Shown here: piece by piece, positions 15,302-19,447 of the stretch
Numbering within the stretch: position 1 is the stretch's first letter
Layout: the number at the start of each line of letters is the position of its first letter
Assembly (NCBI GenBank): GCA_030523505.1
Contig: JAUNIK010000007.1
Span: 1-19,447, forward strand
Source: Prevotellaceae bacterium
GTDB taxonomy: Bacteria > Bacteroidota > Bacteroidia > Bacteroidales > Bacteroidaceae
Length of the DNA stretch: 19,447 nucleotides
Reading direction: 5' to 3'
Program-made: the position numbers and the translations under genes
The notes under the pieces: model-generated
Database searches by the model: none
What the model was told of the DNA's origin: nothing
What the model saw: only the letters and a program-made list of their open reading frames with translations

Positions 15302-16852
15302 TTATCTGATTACAACTTTCTTACCGTTAATGATATACAAGCCCTTTGTTGGTGTTGCCACGCGACGACCCTGAAGGTCGTAAATGGTATTGTCGGTGGT
15401 CATCTCAACATTGCCGATGCCGTTGGTCTCGTCGCCCTCGAAGAAGAACGCTGGTGCAGCACTGCCGGCTGGAACTGTGAGGTAACAACGGTTTGGTGCA
15501 ACCTTTGGCTGCTTGCCTGCTGCTACGTGGAAGAATCCTACACGACCGTCGTGGTTCTGCATAACATACGAATCGACAGGGGCATTGATTTCCTCGTATG
15601 TACCAGTGAGGAGGCCTTCTGTGAGATTGTTTGTTGCAGGAACAAAAGCACCCGAAGCGGTTCTGGTATAATCCGAAGTACGGGTTGAGTAGAGCACCAC
15701 CGGTGTGTTTGCAGGGATGTTCTTGCCCAACTTGGTCATTACCAATGTGCCATTAGCATTGATATTATCCACTGTATATGCATCTACGGGTATTGATGAT
15801 GGGGTTGAGAGATTGAAAGGTGCAATGAATGTAGCATACTTTGCAGCAGTCGATACGAACAATGTTGCAGAGGCTGTCTTGAATGAGAGGGTGTAAACCG
15901 TGCTTTCGCCAGAATCATTGTTTTTAACTGTCAGTCTCAACTTACCTGTTGTAGCATTGAAGGCCTTTGACACTGTTGCTGCATGACCTTTCACTGTCCA
16001 TGAAACTTTGCTCTCGTCATAAACCTGGTCGGTGAGATCGTAATCTTTTGTTTCCTCGTTGAAACCAGCAACAGTCTGACCGTTGTACTTCAAATCAGAA
16101 AGAGCGTGGTAGTAAATCATCTCGATATCATCGATGTAGAGTTCATCGTCTTTTTTTCCCTTACCAGGATAAGAACTTGTTGAAGCATTAATCAAAACAT
16201 ATTTTGCATCTTCGTTGCCAGTATAATTAAAAGGCAGAACGAGGTTTGTCCAATCACATGGCTCAAAATTCTGCTCTGCTGATGCTACTACATAACTCTT
16301 GTTTGTTGCATTATCATAAGATTCCAATCCATAAGTGATATAGTCATGATCGTCATGGATGAAGGCTGCAAAACGAGCTGTGTTGTCACCTCCCTGACGA
16401 TTGAACTTCACCCATACCGAAACAGCATCAGGATGTCCAGTGAACTTCATCGCGCAAGGGTTCTCAACACCATTATTTGTATTTTTACCGTCGCGATCTG
16501 AATAATTGTAGTTTTCCTTGTTTGCGGCACTCATTGAGCCTGCGTGAACACGACCTGAAGTAAGATTTCCCTGTGCAGGGATACCGATAACGGTTCTTGT
16601 CCATATACGAACAGACGACTGTCCTGTTGACCCAGGACGGATATCTGTCGATTTCTGAACCTGACGATTTGAAGAAGAATAAACTGTACTTGCTAATGAT
16701 CCATCTGCTGTCTGGAAAGAGTTCCAGTTATTAGGCATATTATTACCATCGTAGGTCCAAGTCTCAAAGTCACCATTAGTGACCTGAGTCTGCGCGTTAG
16801 TTGTCAGCACGGTGGTGCCGAGCAACATAACTGATAAAATTTTCCTAATCAT
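15302..16852 (-). CDS. Secreted PCMD-type (putative carbohydrate-binding) protein with C-terminal sorting-like tail
   Basis: 516 aa from the ATG at 16852 (MIRKILSVML), which gives a signal peptide of about 20 residues (ending TTNA). A start at 16885 would only add 11 polar residues in front and is rejected. Residues about 25-247 resemble the PCMD 'putative carbohydrate metabolism' jelly-roll: NGDFETW near the start, AMKFTGHPDAVSVWVKF in the middle, and the closing pattern 'INASTSSYPGKG...LYIDDIEMIY'. An Ig-like segment (about 252-327), a beta-rich domain (about 330-475) and a 26-residue tail (491-516; GRR, TKGLYIINGKK) follow. Binding of glycan at the cell surface is inferred. It leads an operon with the 63-aa peptide and perhaps korAB. 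The PCMD call is from pattern, not a profile search. Confidence 0.75.
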   Translation of the reverse strand: MIRKILSVMLLGTTVLTTNAQTQVTNGDFETWTYDGNNMPNNWNSFQTADGSLASTVYSSSNRQVQKSTDIRPGSTGQSSVRIWTRTVIGIPAQGNLTSGRVHAGSMSAANKENYNYSDRDGKNTNNGVENPCAMKFTGHPDAVSVWVKFNRQGGDNTARFAAFIHDDHDYITYGLESYDNATNKSYVVASAEQNFEPCDWTNLVLPFNYTGNEDAKYVLINASTSSYPGKGKKDDELYIDDIEMIYYHALSDLKYNGQTVAGFNEETKDYDLTDQVYDESKVSWTVKGHAATVSKAFNATTGKLRLTVKNNDSGESTVYTLSFKTASATLFVSTAAKYATFIAPFNLSTPSSIPVDAYTVDNINANGTLVMTKLGKNIPANTPVVLYSTRTSDYTRTASGAFVPATNNLTEGLLTGTYEEINAPVDSYVMQNHDGRVGFFHVAAGKQPKVAPNRCYLTVPAGSAAPAFFFEGDETNGIGNVEMTTDNTIYDLQGRRVATPTKGLYIINGKKVVIR

Positions 16853-16879
16853 ATTTTTACTTAATGTTTGACTAATTTC

Positions 16880-16893
16880 AGGCATCGCTGCCT
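16880..16893 (-). other. Small GNRA-capped hairpin in the leader of the PCMD gene
   Basis: AGGCA-GCGA-TGCCT on the minus strand, a 5-bp stem closed by a GNRA tetraloop, lies about 28 nt before the ATG and inside the predicted 5' leader. It could stabilise the mRNA; no known riboswitch is recognised. Confidence 0.4.
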
Positions 16894-16927
16894 ATCCAAT
16901 TTAATACAAAAGGGATGTTATCCGGCA

Positions 16928-16961
16928 CAAAGGTAATAAAAATTTTGTTTATTAATGCAAA
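16928..16961 (-). promoter_or_regulatory. Bacteroidota-type promoter for the PCMD gene and peptide
   Basis: TACCTTTG (16935-16928, minus strand) matches the -7 consensus, with TTTG (16961-16958) 22 nt upstream as -33. The predicted transcript start is near 16921, giving a leader of about 69 nt. Confidence 0.65.
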
Positions 16962-16987
16962 TTGAAACAAAAATATACACAAATGCC

Positions 16988-17003
16988 TACATTTATTAAT
17001 GTA
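16988..17003 (-). terminator. Weak hairpin after the GH127 gene
   Basis: A 6-bp AT-rich stem, TACATT-AATA-AATGTA, lies 22 nt past the GH127 stop. No T run follows, so it is a poor intrinsic terminator. It may only protect the 3' end. Confidence 0.25.
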
Positions 17004-17024
17004 CTCCGAAAAAAATCTGCATAA

Positions 17025-18992
17025 TTAATCCTTTTTGAGCCATACTCGCATAGCACATGGTTCACGGTGCGAACGGAGGGCATAAGGAATGAGCACAAGG
17101 TCGGTGGTTGGGTCTATCTTCGTTCCATCATCAAGGGTGAAAATATATTTTGCCTTGCCTGTCAAGACATTGGTGCCAATGAGCAAATCAGCATTGTACT
17201 TCGCCTCAAACCGTGTCTTTTCGTTGATTGTCACCTCACCTATCGGCTGCTCGTTGTCCACTTGCTCAGCACAATATACTATTGGTCCCATCTCAACGGC
17301 GAGCATTCCGCGGTCGGCTTCCACATTGTCGTGAGCCTTCACCAGTCGTGGCTGCATCGGGAGCACCATCTCAACCTTGTCACCGCTTTTCCACTTGCGG
17401 TCAACCACTGCGTAACCCTTGTCCATGGTATATTTCGCTGCCTTGCCGTTGACTTTCACAACAACCACATTGGTGTTTTGACCATCTGCATAACTGTAAA
17501 GGTCGGTTGGCACTGGTTCGTTGCTTGCCCATCCCGGCACTCGCAGACAGAGTGCGAACTGCTGCTTGCCTTTTGTCGTGAGAGTCATACAGATGTCACC
17601 ATCCCAAGGGTAGCGGGTGTTCATAGCAATCTTCACTGGTTTGCTGTCAACCGTAATCTCGGCCTTGCCATCAACGAAGAGGTTCGCATATAGGCGTCCT
17701 GCCTGTGTGGCATACTGATATCCTGGGAGTGAAGGAATGAAGCGCGAGAGGTTCGAAGGGCAGCAAGAGCATCCAAACCATGCAGAGCGCTCCTGACCGG
17801 CCTCGCCGCATTCCAGTGGGTTTGGGTAGAAGAAATGATCGCCCGAAAGACTGATTCCCGAGAGCACTGCGTTATACAGGGAGCGTTCAAGGACATCGAT
17901 ATATTTCGCCTCGCCGTGGAGCATGAACATTCGGTGGTTGAACATACAGTTGCCGATGGCTGCACAAGTCTCGCAATAGGCTGTGGCATTAGGCAGATGA
18001 TAGTCAGGACCGAAACCTTCGTTGCCCGGAATTGCTCCGATGCCACCTGTGATGTAGTATTTCCTACCTACGATATTCTCCCAAATAGCATCGATAGCCG
18101 TCAGATATCCCTCATCGCTCATCAGTGCGGCAATATCGGCCATTCCGCAATACTGATATGTGGCTCTCACGGCATGACCTACCGCCTCACGCTGGTCGCG
18201 CACAAGGGCGTGGTTCTGCCAGTACTGACCATTGCGCCACTGGTCGTCGGAATCAGCATCAAAGCGTCCAGAGCGACCGCGTGTCTCGAGGAAGTAGCGT
18301 GCCAGTTCGAGGTATCGTGGTTCCTTGGTAACACGATAGAGTCTCACGAGTCCCATCTCCACCACCTGATGACCAGGAGCAATATTCAACTGACCTCCGA
18401 TATAATCCTTATACAGCAGGTCGGCAGCCTTCGTGGCAATATCAAGCACATTCTTCTTGCCCGTGGCAGCATAGTGAGCCGATGCAGCCTCGAAGAAATG
18501 ACCGAGGTTATATGTCTCGTGCGACAAATCCCAGTCTTTTTCCCATCGCTTCTCGCCAGCCCAAGGATGGAGCGTGCCACCGATTGTGCGGTTGGTATAG
18601 AGATATCCGTCAGGTTCCTGCGCCTCGCTGATCAGTTGGGCGAGGTCATCGAGATAAGCATCCAGTTTTTCGTCTTTCTGCACTGCCAGCAGATACGATG
18701 CTCCTTCGAGAATCTTGAACACATCGGAGTCATCGAAAGGAAACTCCCCGTGAAACTTTCCCTGTTTCCGTCCGGCTGCCACCTCAAAGTTCTCGATTCG
18801 GCCCATCTCCTCAGACATCTTGAATGCATAAGGTATAGTTACATCGTGGCACGCCTTGATGCGCGGCAGCAGATAACTGTCGCTGAAATGCACAGCAGTG
18901 AACGGAACATCTTTGTACTGATAATCCTGCGCAGTTGCAACGCTCACAATGGTCATAAGGACGAGAAATAGGTATAGTTTCTTCATGTTCAT
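17025..18992 (-). CDS. GH127 beta-L-arabinofuranosidase (DUF1680 family), secreted
   Basis: A 655-aa protein with a signal peptide (1-21, ending VATA), then an alpha/alpha barrel (about 30-440) and C-terminal beta-sandwich domains (about 440-655). The GH127 zinc-thiolate site is complete: Glu341 and Cys343 in YCETC (339-343), and Cys410-Cys411 in CSCCP (408-412), where the first Cys of the CC pair is the usual nucleophile. Glu325 in GNEGFG is positioned as the acid/base. Members release L-arabinofuranose from beta-linked arabino-oligosaccharides on plant glycoproteins or pectin. The start is the ATG at 18992; the ATG at 18986 (MKKLYLF) is equally possible. It has its own promoter and no partner genes here. 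Its substrate differs from that of the mannoside genes, so it probably answers to another signal. Confidence 0.9.
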   Translation of the reverse strand: MNMKKLYLFLVLMTIVSVATAQDYQYKDVPFTAVHFSDSYLLPRIKACHDVTIPYAFKMSEEMGRIENFEVAAGRKQGKFHGEFPFDDSDVFKILEGASYLLAVQKDEKLDAYLDDLAQLISEAQEPDGYLYTNRTIGGTLHPWAGEKRWEKDWDLSHETYNLGHFFEAASAHYAATGKKNVLDIATKAADLLYKDYIGGQLNIAPGHQVVEMGLVRLYRVTKEPRYLELARYFLETRGRSGRFDADSDDQWRNGQYWQNHALVRDQREAVGHAVRATYQYCGMADIAALMSDEGYLTAIDAIWENIVGRKYYITGGIGAIPGNEGFGPDYHLPNATAYCETCAAIGNCMFNHRMFMLHGEAKYIDVLERSLYNAVLSGISLSGDHFFYPNPLECGEAGQERSAWFGCSCCPSNLSRFIPSLPGYQYATQAGRLYANLFVDGKAEITVDSKPVKIAMNTRYPWDGDICMTLTTKGKQQFALCLRVPGWASNEPVPTDLYSYADGQNTNVVVVKVNGKAAKYTMDKGYAVVDRKWKSGDKVEMVLPMQPRLVKAHDNVEADRGMLAVEMGPIVYCAEQVDNEQPIGEVTINEKTRFEAKYNADLLIGTNVLTGKAKYIFTLDDGTKIDPTTDLVLIPYALRSHREPCAMRVWLKKD

Positions 18993-19046
18993 ATTGGTAT
19001 TATTTTCTGAGTTTATTGAAATTTGTCGGTTTCAGTTAATTATGTG

Positions 19047-19078
19047 CAAAGATACAAAAAATTTCCGACTCTACCAAA
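19047..19078 (-). promoter_or_regulatory. Bacteroidota-type promoter for the GH127 gene
   Basis: TATCTTTG (19054-19047, minus strand) with TTTG (19078-19075) exactly 20 nt upstream is the best consensus match in the window. The predicted transcript start is near 19040, giving a leader of about 50 nt. Confidence 0.75.
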
Positions 19079-19186
19079 TAAAATCACTTAAAAATGCACA
19101 TAAAACCGTCTTATTTTTTTACCAATGCACATCTAAGTATTACCCACCTATTTGCTATTTATAACTCACTGATTATCAATGTGTTA

Positions 19187-19311
19187 CAAAGCCTGTGCGA
19201 AAGCGCCGTTTTCACGTCATTAAAACGCCGTTTTGATGACCTCATTTCAGCGGAATGACACCCTCATTTGGGCGTTTTCATTTCATTAAAACAATGCTCC
19301 TATTGTATTTG
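19187..19311. repeat. Intergenic repeat-like element with internal direct repeats and a palindrome
   Basis: Two related 20-base segments, CGTTTTCACGTCATTAAAAC (19206-19225) and CGTTTTCATTTCATTAAAAC (19272-19291), match at 18 of 20 positions. Between them AACGCCGTTTTGATGACC precedes a palindrome (TCATTTC-AGC-GGAATGA, about 19243-19259). It contains no coding frame, and its base composition differs from the AT-rich flanks. It has the look of a multi-copy intergenic element, which cannot be tested from one window. Confidence 0.45.
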
Positions 19312-19345
19312 TACAATATTTTTACTTCGCAACGGAAATTCTGGG

Positions 19346-19353
19346 TACTTTTG
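19346..19353 (+). promoter_or_regulatory. Possible plus-strand -7 promoter element at the right edge
   Basis: TACTTTTG matches TAnnTTTG on the plus strand. The -33 region (TTTAC near 19321) is a poor match. It would drive transcription through the octamer repeats and off the right edge, divergent from the GH127 gene. Confidence 0.45.
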
Positions 19354-19384
19354 TGAGAATGTGAGAATGTGAAATTGTGAGAGG
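19353..19384. repeat. Tandem 8-bp repeats GTGAGAAT (two exact, two degenerate)
   Basis: GTGAGAAT at 19353-19360 and 19361-19368, then GTGAAATT and GTGAGAGG. They follow immediately on the plus-strand -7 element, so they would lie at the transcript start. Confidence 0.8.
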
Positions 19385-19415
19385 CTATCACCTGTCTTAT
19401 ACTGAAATAAGTAGA

Positions 19416-19439
19416 CACATTATGAACTATAATAATGTG
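19416..19439. repeat. Inverted repeat CACATTAT/ATAATGTG at the right edge
   Basis: An 8-bp perfect inverted repeat with an 8-nt spacer. The left arm overlaps an ATG (19422-19424) that stays open for eight codons (MNYNNVLI) to the window end. It could be an operator, an end of a mobile element or chance; too little sequence remains to decide. Confidence 0.4.
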
Positions 19440-19447
19440 CTAATTAT

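Noticed and set aside
17835..18971. 378-aa open frame on the plus strand
   Set aside because: Antisense shadow of the GH127 gene, which has intact catalytic motifs; the plus-strand product has no recognisable domain or start context.
19353..19384. Short CRISPR-like array
   Set aside because: The units are 8 bp with no spacers; this is a simple tandem repeat.

Overview
The window looks like chromosomal DNA of a Bacteroidales bacterium, most likely Prevotella or a close relative. Four signs point this way. The promoters repeatedly carry the Bacteroidota -7 element TAnnTTTG. There is a one-polypeptide hybrid two-component regulator. A 2-oxoacid:ferredoxin oxidoreductase sits with a CoA-transferase. 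Two secreted proteins end in a Prevotella-style 'GxR...TKG...NGKK' tail. Every well-supported gene lies on the minus strand, so transcription runs right to left.

Right to left: 19000-19447 is non-coding or edge sequence with a repeat-like element, octamer repeats and a possible plus-strand promoter. Next is a GH127 beta-L-arabinofuranosidase (17025-18992) with its own promoter. A second promoter serves a secreted PCMD-type protein (15302-16852) and a 63-aa acidic peptide (15106-15297), followed 46 bp later by korA-korB and a succinyl-CoA:acetate CoA-transferase (10679-15059). That run ends at a strong terminator. About 410 bp without a gene follow, holding a second strong terminator-like hairpin. 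A GH130 mannoside enzyme (9105-10232) leads into a 1316-aa hybrid two-component sensor/regulator (5125-9075). A separately transcribed 248-aa secreted protein (4105-4851) has a duplicated 3' end. The last unit is a DUF4105/Lnb-type membrane protein (2684-3904), a GH38-like enzyme (158-2662) and the first 49 codons of a GH92 alpha-mannosidase that runs off the left edge (1-148).

Functionally there are two themes. One is mannose-rich glycan breakdown (GH38, GH92, GH130) with a glycan-sensing hybrid regulator, but no SusC/SusD pair is inside the window. The other is central anaerobic carbon metabolism: KorAB plus the CoA-transferase could link acetyl-CoA and succinate to 2-oxoglutarate by reductive carboxylation. 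The least explained items are the GC-rich repeat lying in frame inside the GH92 signal peptide, the in-frame duplicated tail of the 248-aa protein gene, the 63-aa peptide, the tandem terminators around 10394-10618, the non-canonical active-site motifs of the GH38-like protein, and the repeat-like right edge. No tRNA, rRNA, CRISPR array or complete insertion sequence was seen.
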